DNA of 64,000 nucleotides from Sanghuangporus weigelae (lineage: Eukaryota; Basidiomycota; Agaricomycetes; Hymenochaetales; Hymenochaetaceae), in the NCBI GenBank assembly GCA_033182465.1, contig CP137328.1, forward strand, positions 1,240,001 through 1,304,000, written 5' to 3'. The translations under genes were made by a program, and so were the position numbers. This document shows, one piece after another, positions 1 through 11,676 of this stretch; position 1 is the first letter of the stretch; the number at the start of each line of letters is the position of its first letter. The notes under the pieces are model-generated. The model did no database searches and had not been told where the DNA came from. It was given only the letters and a program-made list of their open reading frames with translations.

Positions 1-255
1 AGGGGGTGGTGCAGCTGAGTCAAAATAGTGCAAATTACTAGATGCGTTGGTGTACAAGGACCGACTGCCGGAGCTTCCTACCACATTTGATGGCCCCGGA
101 GCTGCCGAGGAAGAGGAAGAGGAGGATACGGCCGAGGCAAGAGAAAGTGAAGCACGACGAGGACGAGGGCTAGTTGGGGTAGCACGGACAACAGACTTGA
201 GAGGAGGGGAAGCGGCGATTGAGTAGAGCCGTTTGGTAGTTTGTATTCGCTGCAT
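1..255 (-). CDS. 5' end of an unidentified gene with mitochondrial-type leader (partial, runs off left edge)
   Basis: An open frame starts at ATG 255-253 on the minus strand and stays open for about 85 codons to the window edge. It begins MQRIQTTKRLYSIAASPP and is rich in Arg, Ser and Ala, with several Arg residues and no Asp or Glu until about residue 79. That is the composition of a mitochondrial matrix-targeting presequence. A Ser run follows at about residues 49-55. The bases before the ATG are CT-rich with ACGACGACTTCACTCC, which looks like a fungal 5' UTR. No catalytic domain is visible because the body lies outside the window, so I do not name a product. An overlapping frame on the same strand, with a hydrophobic stretch and a stop at 78, is the alternative reading and fits targeting composition less well. 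Confidence 0.5.
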   Translation of the reverse strand, partial: MQRIQTTKRLYSIAASPPLKSVVRATPTSPRPRRASLSLASAVSSSSSSSAAPGPSNVVGSSGSRSLYTNASSNLHYFDSAAPPP

Positions 256-737
256 TGTATTCGCCACGCTAGAGAAGGAGTGAAGTCGTCGTTGAATTGG
301 TCGTCGTCAAGACCACCAGCGTCGGCGTCGTCGCTGCCGTCGACGAGGAGAGGAGGATGAGATGGGAGACGGAAGGACGATGAGGTCGACTCTTGGCTTT
401 TGCGGGGAAATAAAATACTATTGGACAAGTTCTCCCGACAATTTCCGATCAACGGGACGTCACAGTATCCCCGTAACGGCACATGACTAACATCGTCCAA
501 CCGGGTCTCGACTCCGTAAATTATGTACTGCACGTGAGGATAATATACATTTACCTCATCCTCATCCTTGACTACAACAAGCCCATCAGTCAAATCGGTC
601 CTTATATCCTATCATTTGCGTCGTGGCATTGTGATTTTCTAGCAGCTCTACTTACTGCTGTCATCTGCAAAGACTGACGGCCTACAGCTACTATCTCAAA
701 GCCTGGGAACTAAGGACTGCTAGGTAATCGCTGCGGC
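256..737. other. 5' UTR/intergenic, with a competing upstream exon model on the minus strand
   Basis: This is probably the 5' leader and promoter of the minus-strand gene that starts at 255. It can also be read as a small spliced exon pair on the same strand: ATG at 664-662, exon 664-656, a 47-nt GTAAGT...TAG intron (655-609), and then an open frame from 608 (DIRTDLTDGLVVVKDEDE...) running to about 270. That second frame is acidic and has no family I recognise. The intron signals are good, so an upstream ORF or an alternative first exon cannot be excluded. Confidence 0.3.
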
Positions 738-960
738 AAGGAGGCATTGGTTTGCAAAGTCAAAAGTGTCGTTCCTTCTTGTCGCAAGGTTCGGAGGCGA
801 TATCTCGAATAACTTTCCCCCCGAGGACCCAAGGATCCGGTTGGAAAGAATGCATAATCCCAGTTCTACTTTTCCAGTTTGCAAAGGAGATATTGTAGTT
901 ATGGCTGCGCCTGCATCAGCACCAAATCAAGTCTGCGTTACCCTGGTTCACAAGTGATAG
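738..960 (-). pseudogene. Truncated second fragment of a SAM-dependent methyltransferase gene
   Basis: Read on the minus strand, this stretch aligns base by base with parts of the adjacent methyltransferase relic (965-1879). It carries the end of exon 2 (a degraded version of LDSGTGAG), the following intron including CTTTGCAnACnGGAA and TTATGCATTCT, and then, after a deletion of the middle of exon 3, the part matching DSFDFVNQRLL. Intron and exon are equally similar, which points to DNA duplication rather than retroposition. It has no start, no end and a broken frame, so it cannot encode a methyltransferase. It lies immediately downstream, in the same orientation, of the larger relic. Confidence 0.6.
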
Positions 961-964
961 CACA

Positions 965-1879
965 CGGCTGTCTATCTCGAACTTGTAAGCTCGAGACTAT
1001 CCGATTGACTCTCTTGGCGCCGTCTACATCATCCATCCTGCGAACTGCATACGCCCGGACCACCCTCTGCTACGTATGCAGCTCCGTTCGATCGAATCGT
1101 TGAAATCCAAATCCGCGCAGTGCTGGTTCCAATTTCACCCCATTGTCTTCCGACTGCAGCCTCGAATATCCGAAAACCGACCCTCCTTAACAAAGGTGGG
1201 AAACTGGTGGATTCACTATTGTCCAAGTAATCCACGTCTAGTTTTTATTGCAATGCAGAATCGATTGGCTAGTTTCGTCACTAGAAGCGAGTTTGGATCG
1301 TGCAATGATTGGCTTCTATGCCTCCAGGCTTAAGGGCTCGAAAATATCCTGAGAGAGCCATCTTCCATTGTTCGATGGTGAATGCACCGATGAGGAGGCG
1401 TTGGTTGACAAAGTCGAAAGAGTCATCCCACTGCGACGGAAAGCTCAATGAGGACATCTCGAATAGCTTCATATTGTTCAGGACGTCAGCTGGAAACATG
1501 CGACTTGAAACGTCAATTCCGACGAATTCCGCTGTCTCTGGTGCGCTTTCCCTGAGATCAAAAATCCAAGAAGCTGGTTCAATAGAATGCATAAGTTTGA
1601 ATCTAACCCTTCCGGTCTGCAAAGCGAGAAGGACAGCTGTACCTGCGCCAGTACCAGAATCAAGGACGCGATCGCCTGGTCTAATCCTAACAGTCTTATC
1701 GACAATGAGTTTCCCGCCGAGTATTTCAGTAAACAGCCGATGCTGAGTCTGGAGTCTGTCATTTGATTAGTTAGGTATTAGGAGGAGCATAGATTGAACC
1801 TGTCTCGGCCTGAATCATTTCGCGGAAGAACGCATTTGTCTTCTAGAGTGGTTTGATCCTGCTCCGAGAGACCGGTCAT
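965..1879 (-). pseudogene. Decayed LaeA-like SAM-dependent methyltransferase
   Basis: This is a paralog of the two intact methyltransferases at 26.5 and 28.2 kb. The first two exons are perfectly preserved in size: exon 1 is 1879-1800 (80 nt, MTGLSEQDQTT...) and exon 2 is 1755-1643 (113 nt, ending in the motif I LDSGTGA). The third exon opens at 1573 with ASWIFDL and keeps VGIDVSSRMFP and FDFVNQRLLIGAF. The reading then collapses. After FRALKPGG the frame runs to a stop near 1281. Homology resumes in another frame at about 1170-1030 (GRQWGEIG, GPGVCSSQD), and the last part is scrambled. About 95 nt between the two homologous parts no longer match. I therefore call it a pseudogene; an expressed, truncated SAM-binding protein is possible but unlikely. 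Confidence 0.7.
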
Positions 1880-2777
1880 GGGCAAGCGTGTGCAGCGGCT
1901 GTCGAGCCGTTGTTGGTTTGCTCGAGGTGACAACGGGGATGCAATATTAAAGGACAGCACGGTCCTGCCAGTGCATACAGGTGAGTATAGCTGATCGTGA
2001 AATCATGTGTATGACTGAGCATCAAACCTTGTCTTATTTTTTGAAGAAAATATATTTTGTACCTCCGATTCGATAAAGCAATCAGACTGTAACATAATGT
2101 GTACTCGCGATCAACTACATCCAATTGTATACAACAGAGAAAGTTCAACCGCCATTTTTACCCTTTTGCTGAACAGAAGTAATATCTGGTAACGGAAAAG
2201 TCACACCAGAGGATGTTTTCTTCGGAAGTCGAGTGTCAATGTCACTGAAGGTGGCGAATCGCTGGCGCTATTTCAAGGCCACTTCTATACCACGGTCCTA
2301 TTTGAATAACTGGGTAAATTGACTCCACACGGTTTTTCCGACGAAAACTCAAAATCAAACTTCCAGAAGTAAGAGAGAGAGGGGGGAATCCTATCGAATT
2401 CATGCCGGAAGCGCCCCGGTCTAAGCGTGAACACGCATCTCGGCGAATAAAATGAGACGAGACAAGCCATATTTGTCGACACCACATTTCAGATCCCACC
2501 ACATTTCAGAGGTGGGAGGTGCATATGTATGGGAAAACAACAGTACTAGAGCTCTATGTGTGTTGGGAGCCTCGAAAGACCATATGCATGATGGTGAAGT
2601 CGAGTCATGGCTCTGTGATGCGTATGTTTCATCCTTGCTTGGATTTACTCCTGACGTCACGGGACTGCGTCGTATCCGCTATGTGCCTGCTCGCTCACTG
2701 CTCCCGCTGGTTTCTAGCTGTCATGGTGGAAAAATCCAATTCAAAAACACTGGGATCTGGAAAGTAGGAAGCTGGTA
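1880..2777. other. No gene recognised
   Basis: This stretch lies between the methyltransferase relic and the 3' end of the kinase gene. Short open frames occur on both strands, the longest being about 109 codons at 2452-2781 (+), but none shows a domain, a good start context or consistent intron signals. I see nothing else in it. Confidence 0.4.
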
Positions 2778-4927
2778 CTAGGATATACTAATGTGCTCGG
2801 TAATGAACGCGTGTAGACCAGCACTTTCGAGACTGGATACGACGAAAGGCATTTCTGGCCTGTCGGCAGGCTTTGTTTTCCAACATATATTCATAGTGGT
2901 CCAAACGAAGTCAGTTAAACCCTTTAGGACTGCAGAAGACCCTGGCCACGGAGGTCTCCTATCATGAACCGCAACTTCCAGAATGACAGCCCCATCACGG
3001 AGCTCGGAAAACGGCACTTTGCCGGTGAAAATCTGCGAGCAATATCACTTCGGCTAAGTGGAACGGGTCAAGGAAATTGTCACCTACTTCAAGACAGACA
3101 CATGAAAATGCATAAACGTCGGTCTTGGTCGTGAGCTTGTTCATATCCTGGCCGAATCGAGATGCATTGAGAAGCTCAGGAGCCTGCCAACGTAACTTTC
3201 CTCGCCCCTTGAAGGAAGTTGCAATTGAAGTGCCCTGTGAGTCAACGACTCTTGCGAGACCAAAGTCGGTGATTCGGGGCTCTTCGTTCTCATCGATGAG
3301 AACATTGGCCTACATATTGCAGGAAGTGTTAAGCGACATTTGCAACTCAAATTATTGCCATGAAAACGTGCGTACCGCTCGCAGATCTCCGTGAATGACT
3401 CGCGGTGTCAGGCCATGAAGGTACTGAAGACCGCGAGCAACACCCAAAGCCTGTACTCCCAACTAAAATTATTACTGTATCCATAGATATCTGTCTTGAT
3501 AATTTCGTACCAGTTTCAGACAGTCCGCTGAAGGACTCTTAGTCAGATACTCAACAAGACTCCCTTTTTCCATCCAATGCGAAACCAATGCCATCTGGGG
3601 TGCAAACTCATCCCGGCAAATACCAAGAAATGGCAGAACGTTCGGGTGAATCAATTTGCGCCAGAGGAGAGCCTCTTTGATAAACTCCTATTAAGTGGTA
3701 ACCATTAAATTTGAAGACTATATGTTTGCATGTTAAAGTGGAAAACTTTACGAGTTGCATTTTCTCCTTATCCGTAAAGCAAAAAAGACGCAGAACTTTC
3801 AGAGCAACTGCTTTACCTTCGTGTTCTCCCTTCCAGACGTCCGCGAATCCACCGCCATGGACATAATTTGAACCAACGCGATAAACGTCATTCAAAAAGA
3901 CTTTTGTTGGCAAAATCCCACGCTCCTCTACTATCAATTTGAGGAACCGGTCGAGCTCACGAGAGTCGTGAGAGTCGACATGAGCTATTAACTATCAAAG
4001 GTTGGGTCATTTTCAGTAGAGCACCCATGTTTGGATCCACGTACAAACTCGATCACATTCACGACTTCCTGTAACGTTTCTTCATCCAAGAGAAGAAGTT
4101 CTCCCTCAACGGTTGAATCAATCAAGACTTCGACGGCTTCGAGGAGATCAAGGCATAGAGCTTCCGAAATTACGTCCTGCCAGGAACATCCTTGTATGCC
4201 TTGTATAGTGAATTTCTAAGCAGAATAGCGCCAAGAATAGTTAGGTACTAATTTTCACGCTTAGTCCTTAGTCTCCCTACCACTGGTGCTGCAGAATACT
4301 CTGAGACCTCTTCTATCACATCAAATGTAAAGGGGATCGACTTGAGCGAATCAAGAAAGTCCTGTTTACACCAACAATCCATTTGCTCAAAGAAAGAATC
4401 TAGTTTTCTTGGAGAAGTTTAGCATCAATAATTAGTACGTCCATGGATACTTACCTTCCGAATTGCAGACTGCTAGTGAGTTTGATGGCGACTTGCAAGA
4501 ACTTAGTTGCAAAGTATGCACTGAGCTTCATTAGAAACTTCCAATTTAGTATGAACTTCCAGAATCCAACGAAATCTGTACGCACTGGGAAGAATTTCAT
4601 GTAGGCTCCGATCCTGTTCCACTCCACATCATGTTGGTTTGGTGACCCAAAGGAGCCACGAAGCACACGATCACGGAGGGAGTACATGAACTTCTGCCGA
4701 TTATCCCTCAATTGACTCTGTACGATGTTGTGCTGTAAATGTTTCCCTAGAGGCTCAAAACGTAAAGCTATCTTAAAGGATGGTTCCGAGAGCCTCCTCT
4801 TCTTTTCTAGCGGATTTAACGGTGCAAGGACGCTCGTCAATCGTTTGGTCCATCTTGTTTGACGTCGAAGCCAATAGGCGATACGCTGGTATTCAAGTTC
4901 GAAGTTCGGTGTCCTTATGGAGGACAT
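2778..4927 (-). CDS. Protein kinase, tyrosine-kinase-like (TKL) group, with novel N-terminal region
   Basis: This is a multi-exon gene of the TKL kinase type that is expanded in mushrooms; it probably phosphorylates Ser/Thr. It starts at ATG 4927 (MSSIRTPNFELEYQR) and has a stop at 2778. About 240 N-terminal residues belong to no domain I know; they include a basic stretch and the acidic helix-like segment DLLEAVEVLIDSTVEGELL. The kinase domain follows in order: P-loop GGGFADVWKG with VALK lysine (about 3860-3790), the alphaC region and LIHPNVLPFLGI, catalytic loop VIHGDLRAANVLI, metal-binding ITDFGLARV, activation-segment end LRWQAPELL, TDVYAFSCV and the C-lobe ADRPEM. All key residues (K, D of HGDL, N, DFG) are present, so it should be active. 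HGDL instead of HRDL is usual for these fungal kinases. No membrane segment or signal peptide is seen. The substrate is unknown. Confidence 0.82.
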
Positions 4928-6321
4928 CTAGGAGCGACAAGGTCAGGGTATAAGTCAGCGATGAGCAGGCGAAGGAAAGACAGTATCGGAGACCGCAGCC
5001 ATCGCCAACAAAGATCACTGTTCACAACAGAAGTATATGATGTGATGCGATGTTATAGCAACTCTTCATCCTCGTCCGAAACGTCTTTGCTTCATCAATG
5101 CTACTAGTAGCAATCGAGAGCTTCAGTCTATGTAACCTCATGTAAGACAAGGTGTGTAGCTTTCAGGAAACATTTTCGTTGCCAATTTGCTGAATGCCTC
5201 CAAGAAAACTGACGCATGTGCATGTTGTGAAGAAACAACGAACAGAAGAAAGTCACGGGATCTGTCACAGTCACATGCTTCTTTGAACGTATGCTTCGCT
5301 TCAGTTCACATTTTCATATCTAGAAAATCATCGTGTTTCTTGTTGGCAACTATACCCTCTTCAGATCGCACAGTCTGGCCATAGACGGCAGCTCGGAAGT
5401 GACTATACTGCAATTTCAACGTCCTCCTAGACATAGATGACGAAAGTCGTCTTGAACGTCCGAAGTCAAGGGGAAGTTGGTATGCACATCATTGCAAATT
5501 CAAGGATATTGTAGCATGTCGAATGGCTGGCCCTGAAATGCTCCCTTTGGCTTGAGCGACATCGAGGTAGGCTTTCGGGAATTGACGCAGAGAAGCAGGA
5601 AGACGATTATTCTGTGCACGAAAATAGCTTGTATTGACTCGCTAGCTTTGCTCATGTTCCGTTCAGAGGTCCGAGTTATTAAAGATAGGAGGCTTGGACA
5701 GCTCTGTCATCGTTGACGTTATATCGGATCTACCGAATTCACCGCCGTTTGTTGGCCTCGAGCAGTAGATGGCTGTATTGTATGGAGGCGTACCTCTAAT
5801 AAAAGACAGACAAGATGAAGTCAACGGTTTCCCATAATAATTTCTATGGACGGACTCAAGGACTACGTCACTTCGAAGCTCCATATCGTCTTGGTTTAGA
5901 AGGTCTTGTGGCAAGTAAATGATTTCCGTGGTCTCGTGGGCTAAGGCACTGATGTTGAGGCTGAATATACTAAAAAAATGTGATTCGTTCCAAACATGGC
6001 AGGCAAACCGCATTCATTGTACAAGCAAGCAATTCGTATCAACAGGAACATGGCCAGCTCCACGTGGAACGTAGTGAGTGCACCGACTATCGTCGGTACG
6101 TCTGTTCCCGTCATCATGATCATTCGTTATCCTTGATGTCATTCATCAAGATGACTGATATTCTTCTACCACTTTTGGAGACATGACTGCGATTGGACAC
6201 TACTCGGCCTCTTAAAATGAGGAATAGTTACTTCCATCGCGTCTCCGTATAGGGGCATCAACAATAGCCTTTCATATTAAGCCTCCCAGCTTTCTCGTCT
6301 GTCCACACATCTGCGTCAACG
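4928..6321. other. Gene-poor stretch; weak minus-strand frames only
   Basis: No confident gene. The best frames are on the minus strand at 6123-5941 (hydrophobic, MIMMTGTDVPTIVGAL...) and 6013-5663 (ending in a hydrophilic tail). Together they might be the remains of a small membrane protein, but I could not connect them by splicing or recognise a family. The 5' flank of the kinase gene occupies the first few hundred bases, and the promoter of the DUF6534 gene at 6322 the last few hundred. Confidence 0.3.
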
Positions 6322-8334
6322 ATGTCCGACTGTAAGACTTTCGACCTCTCCTCGACGTTTGGTGTTTTCTTCTGGGGTACGCTGTGTAAGTCTTGCATAA
6401 GTTAGCAGACTAATTAGATTCCCGTATTCTTGGCTCAGGCTTCAGCGCATCCTTCATGTCAGTACACTTCAGACATGCATATATCTGAATGTCCAGTTTC
6501 TCAAGGATCGCAAAGTCTCCTTGGGGTATCTCTTGTTCAAGGTTATTACTATTACAAGAACAATACGGACACTTGTTCAATGAGGGCACTTGTACGTTTT
6601 TTTCCCGTTCAAGTCGAGCGTTTGTCCCTAAACCAAACTGCAGGTCTTCGCGTTATTGTCAGATATTCACATTGATCAACTTGGTCCATATTTGATGTGT
6701 TTGATAGAATCATCGATCTGACTGGCTCGGTTCTCACTGCACAATCCCTCTATTACTACTTGGTATGTTTCCCTTCAAGTCTTTTTTGTAGTGGCTACTT
6801 ATCTACTTGAAGATTCAGAATTTCGGGGACGCATCAGCTCTGCTAAAGATAACAAAGTCTGTGTTTATTTGTGTTGACGTAGTCGGGCGGAGTTATGGAG
6901 ACTTAGTTCGCGTGATAGAACATTCATTGGGGAATATATCCTTACGGTAATCATTATTCTCCTGTAGGTACTTATCTTCTGTGAGCGGTTGAGCATGATA
7001 TAATTAGCAGATCTAGTTCACAACTGTTCTACGCAAGTCGAATCTACGCAGGTAAGCACATTGCAACTTTAACACATTTGCGAATTGAACTTCATGATCG
7101 CGCCAGCTGGTGCTCACAGTAAAGGCCACTGTATTGCCCTGGTTATCGTAAGCAAACTTCAAAATCATAACCTTACAATGCCGAAAATCATTCTTTCCCA
7201 GGCAATTCTCTCCATCTTATCCTTTGGTACGTTAATTATAATTGCTTTCCGGACATCCTCCGATTATAAACAAATAAACAGGAGCAGGAATAGGTGCGTC
7301 TTGCTTCCTCGGACGAAATTCATCTCGTTTCAGCGCCTATCTTGATTCGGAGTAGCCGGATGCTATGAACTATTTATGAAGGATCGGCTCATGGCGAATC
7401 TGGCCCTTCCGACTGTCAAGGTGTTTATTCTACTGAGCATTATTCGGATATCCGTTTATTCATTTCAGTCTTGCATAGATTATATTCGGCGTTGTCAAAT
7501 TATCCGTTGCATTGTGTGATGGATTAGCGACATTTTCAATGTGCTATTATCTATCTTCATATCAGACATCTTTCAAAACGTATTACAAATTTTATGATTG
7601 TCCGGCTGTCCTCTCATAGTATGCCGATCTAACTGTGATACAGGACGAAATCGGTTCTGAGCTGGCTCTTTTTCTTCTCCATTCACCGTGGATTTTTGGT
7701 CTGCGCGGCTCAAATTGCGCACACGGTTGCATACCTTGCTTGGCCTCAGAAGACATACTGGTAAAATCCCTTTCTACCCTTCAGTCGATACATGACGGTA
7801 CTGAACATGTTTTTCTTCAGGATTCCATTCCATCTTGCCATGAGCAAATTGCATGTGCTGACCCTTCGTGAGTGTTACCTGTTCCCTGTTACCGTTGGAT
7901 TTGCATCTCTGACACCGAAGTTAGTGGCGATGTTAGTCCAGCGAAGATGATGAGTTTTCTGCAATCGTGATGCTCACTCCTGTCTATAGGCTCAATTCTC
8001 GCTCTACGCTGCGCTCACGATTTCGTTCTCGTGCCAAACTTTTTACACGCGATGAACCGAATTTGACGACCTACATCACGTCTCAGATGAAGATACGCAG
8101 TGACTCTTCTCCTGAGAATGAAACTAACGTGAAAGCTGTTGACAGGGTTCGTCATCCGCGTAGCTCCAAACGTTTATTAAACTTTTCTTGTTTCTTTAGG
8201 AACCTCCTCTCGCATCAGATTCTATGGAATTGAACAAGATTAGAACGAATCACTTATCCACGATTTACAATGATCCTTCGCACGCTAAAGGTGTTGAAAT
8301 TATCGAAATTGTCAAGGGTCCGTTCACTGCTTAG
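6322..8334 (+). CDS. DUF6534-family integral membrane protein (copy A)
   Basis: This belongs to a mushroom-specific family of seven-helix-like membrane proteins with a C-terminal DUF6534 domain; no biochemical function is known. Exon 1 starts at 6322 (MSDCKTFDLSSTFGVFFWG), and the usual second helix LLGVSLVQGYYYYKNN follows at about 6520. Conserved later pieces are the exon encoding RTKSVLSWLFFFSIHRGFL (about 7645-7760), the DUF6534 signature IPFHLAMSKLHVLTLR (about 7820-7870), and the last-helix boundary LNSRSTLRSRFRSR (about 7990). A last intron at about 8148-8200 leads to a cytosolic tail that ends at TAG 8332-8334. The gene is divided into many short exons. It is the most divergent of the three copies in this window and stands 1.3 kb upstream of copy B in the same orientation. 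I see no disabling change in the parts I could splice. Confidence 0.72.
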
Positions 8335-9636
8335 TTCTTACTGAAAGATGGAACGCAATCAGATTCAGTACTTGCTGAATACAAAGTGTTGAGTTGTGTC
8401 GTATCACGTTATTTATTCACATCCTTCTTGATCTCCCTTGCTGTTCTATGCCTGTTGAACGTTTGGATTATTATCACTTGCGCGAAAGAAGAAGATTATA
8501 TGTCTCGTGTGATCTTTCGTTTCTAGTCATGTATTGATGAACACATCCAATAGGAGCTTTTTTGAGCAACTATCAGTGAGAGTCAATGCTCCGAATTGGT
8601 GCGCAAGGATCCAAAAGCGAGTGGCGCCGACACTGTCCGATCCATCGACCTGTGTCTCAGAGGTGTACACCCGAAAGCGTGAAAGGGAATATCGATGTCT
8701 CCGCAGTAGCCGGACAATTGTATCTTATTCTCTATCTGAAAACTTCCTCATCATTTAGTGGCAACAAGCTTTGGACTTCGAGAGGCTTGGTGCGGAAATC
8801 ATGCGAATGGGTGGGGTCACTTTTACTTCTGTTCTGTAGCAAGAGCGCCAATAGACAAATCGACACCTTATCAAGTTTACATGAAATGGGTCTAATCGTA
8901 AACCGTAGAAGATTTATTCGCTTATTTTCTATTCACGGACTGAGGTGTTGCGATGCGCCTCGATGCGCTCAGCAAGGACTTCTGAATTTCTGATCACGAA
9001 TTGGATATTTCGGTATTCTCGTCCAAGTGCACCCGTGTCATCAAGTTGTGAGCATTCGAAGTATTCTTCTTCTTTGCCCCTTTCGTGCGCGTCGGATGGC
9101 TGTGTTCTCGCACACTATCTGGGAAATTTCTCATCACCAAGGCTGTGTGGATTCCTTTGAGAGCAACAAGTTCGGAGACCGTGCGACTCAGTAGCAAGAA
9201 GATGCACTCCAGAGCCTTCGATGGGCGTGCTACTTTAGTATGAGTCTCGAATCATCGGGACAATGCTCAGAGAAAGATGTACAGAATGCGCATCATCGGT
9301 CTTGATGTATTGCAGCATCGTCCAAGCCGACGCTCGGTACACGGTAGCTGTTACATTAACGGTTCTCCATCATGGCCGAGTGTTCTTCTTGATCGATATC
9401 AGAGTCTCGTGTTCCCACTCTTGCTTCTTCGAAACATGATGGATTCGATGCAAAAATTAGTTCCGGCAACTTGAAAGGTGGGCACGAATAAACGTTTCAA
9501 TTGCAATTTAGCAAAATTCATCATCAGGACCACATGATAAGAAAGACAAAGCTATTAATATTGATGGAGACCGGGCGCTCCTTTAAGAACGACTTGAATT
9601 CAATGTAGCACTTATCGTCCCCAGTCGCCTTCAGAC
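8335..9636. other. Intergenic between DUF6534 copies; no gene recognised
   Basis: Several short plus-strand frames (for example 8586-8993) and one on the minus strand (9197-8994) occur, but none matches the neighbouring families or has coherent splice signals. The stretch presumably holds the terminator of copy A and the promoter of copy B. I looked for a degraded third tandem DUF6534 unit here and did not find one. Confidence 0.35.
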
Positions 9637-11676
9637 ATGGCCGACTGCGAACCAATTCACGTCGACCTAGCCCCAACATTCGGGATTCAATTGTGGGGTG
9701 AGTTGATAAATACCATTCTTGTTCGCAGTACTCAATAAACGATTTTTTGCTGCGTGTCGCATAGGACTCCTTGTCTCTATCTTGTGAGTGACAATTGCTG
9801 TGGCAGTCAACTACCTTCGTCTCACCTGGCCTGCAGTTTTCTTGGGGCGTCTCTGGTCCAAGCGTACCTGTATTATACCAATAATCCGGATGGCTGGTTC
9901 ATGAGGACTTTCGTAAGTTGTGCACCTTGCTCCAGGCTTCAAACTAAATATTCTCCAGGTCGCCGTGATACTGTCAGTTGGCTCAGAAGTCTCTCCTAGA
10001 AATTTCTTATCCACTCCCTCAATAGCGTGCTCGATGTGGCGGGTACGATTCTCGTGTCAGATGCAATGCACTTTTACTTGGTGAGTTCTTCTATTGGCAT
10101 TTATTATGCACGAACTCGAATCCTCACATTCGAAAAGATCACAAGTTTCGGAAATCCGGCCGGACTTGTGCAAATGACACAGTAAACGATACACGAGTCT
10201 CTTTCGCGTGAAATGATGTACTTACACTATGTGTTCATCAGAACGTTCATAGGAGAAATAGTCCTGGCTATAGTGACAATCCTCCTGTGGGTGGCCTCGT
10301 TTCTTACACTAGGCAGCAGCTTCGTCTCACAGATCCTCCAGGTCGCAGCATTTCTACGCGAGCCGCGTCTTGACAGGCGAGCAGATCGACCTTCGTATAT
10401 TTGTAACGAAGACATCTTACATAGTTCTCAGCCGGTAAAAGCAATCGCTATGGAAGAATTGCGGCTGTGATCATCGTGAGTCGTCCGTGTCTCATGACAT
10501 TCATTAATATGATATTCACCATCGACCTCTTACCATCGAAGTCCGTCGGATCTTTCGCGTCATTCGGTGAGTGAAGGTACTGTGAGATTAACCACGTGTT
10601 CGGATCGCTGACGACCACCGTTTAGGATCAGCCTTAGGTACCGTCCATATTGCTGCATTGCATCCGTGACTGGAGCCTCTGACGTCCATATATATGACTA
10701 GCCGCTTGCATAAAACTGTACCTCACGGGCCGCGGCTTTACGAGCTTGGAACAGCCAAATTTCAAAGTTTGTCATTTATTCAAATGATTTTACCGTTGTA
10801 ATGCTCACGTTGTGTTTCCTAGTCGCTGATCAGTGCATGGAGCTTCTCCAATGGCCTGTGTGACGCTATAGCTACCTTCGCGATGTGCTATTTCCTCACG
10901 TCATATAAATCTTCGTTCAAATCGTCAGTACAACTTCGCAATACTATTGTATCCATCGGAAAGCTCACCTGTTGGATTTCTCAAAGAACGACTTCGGTCG
11001 TAAATTCACTGTTTCTTTTCTCGATCAACCGGGGCTTCCTGGTGTTTATTACGCAGATCGGCCTTGTCACCGCATATCTTGCAGCGCCTTCCAAGGGATA
11101 CTGGTGCGAATATTTGCAAGTTGATTGACTGCTTGAGATTGATGCCGTCTTGCTTCAGGACACCGTTTCATCTCGTCCTCCCGAAGCTACATGTGAATAC
11201 CCTCCGTAAGCATACATCATGACCCTTGTTGTCGCTAGAAACTTACTAGAGACCACCTGTTCCAGTGGCCATGTCAGTGGTCTACTGAAAGGATCGTGTG
11301 CATCATTTTCCTGATCTTTATCTTCAGGCTTAATTCGCGGTCCGGCTTGCGTGACAGGATGAAGGGGCGCGTGAACGTGATCGAAGGAAGTACTTCAAGC
11401 AATTCGAGCCATCATTTGGCTCCTATAAAATGGCGTACCACGACAACTGTACAGAGTGCCAGCGATTTGAAGTCGGATAACAAAGTGCGTACTGGTTCTC
11501 CGAATTTGTCCTCAACGAGGAAACTCACGATCAACCGCAATTCTCACGCTCAGGACCTCGCAGGCGTACCGGTGCATAACGGTGTCCACGTAACCCGGTC
11601 TTTCATGACATATACTGATGATGATCGTGGAACAAGCGAAGTCGCTGATAGTGTCAAAGGTCACGCTATCGCCTGA
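9637..11676 (+). CDS. DUF6534-family integral membrane protein (copy B)
   Basis: The start is ATG 9637 (MADCEPIHVDLAPTFGIQLW). Exons in order encode GLLVSI, FLGASLVQAYLYYTNNPDGW and MRTF (about 9834-9914), VLDVAGTILVSDAMHFYL (about 10030-10080), FGNPAGLVQMT (about 10145-10180), the region around AWSFSNGLCDAIATFAMCYF (about 10835-10890), and TTSVVNSLFLFSINRGFL (about 10990-11040). The DUF6534 core PFHLVLPKLHVNTL follows near 11165-11205. The end is LNSRSGLRDRMKGRVNVIEG followed by a hydrophilic tail with the last intron at about 11487-11555 and stop TGA at 11674-11676. The helices imply about seven membrane passes with a cytosolic C terminus. It is closely related to copy C at 29.4-31.4 kb, down to intron sequence, and more distantly to copy A. 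Function and ligand are unknown. Confidence 0.78.
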
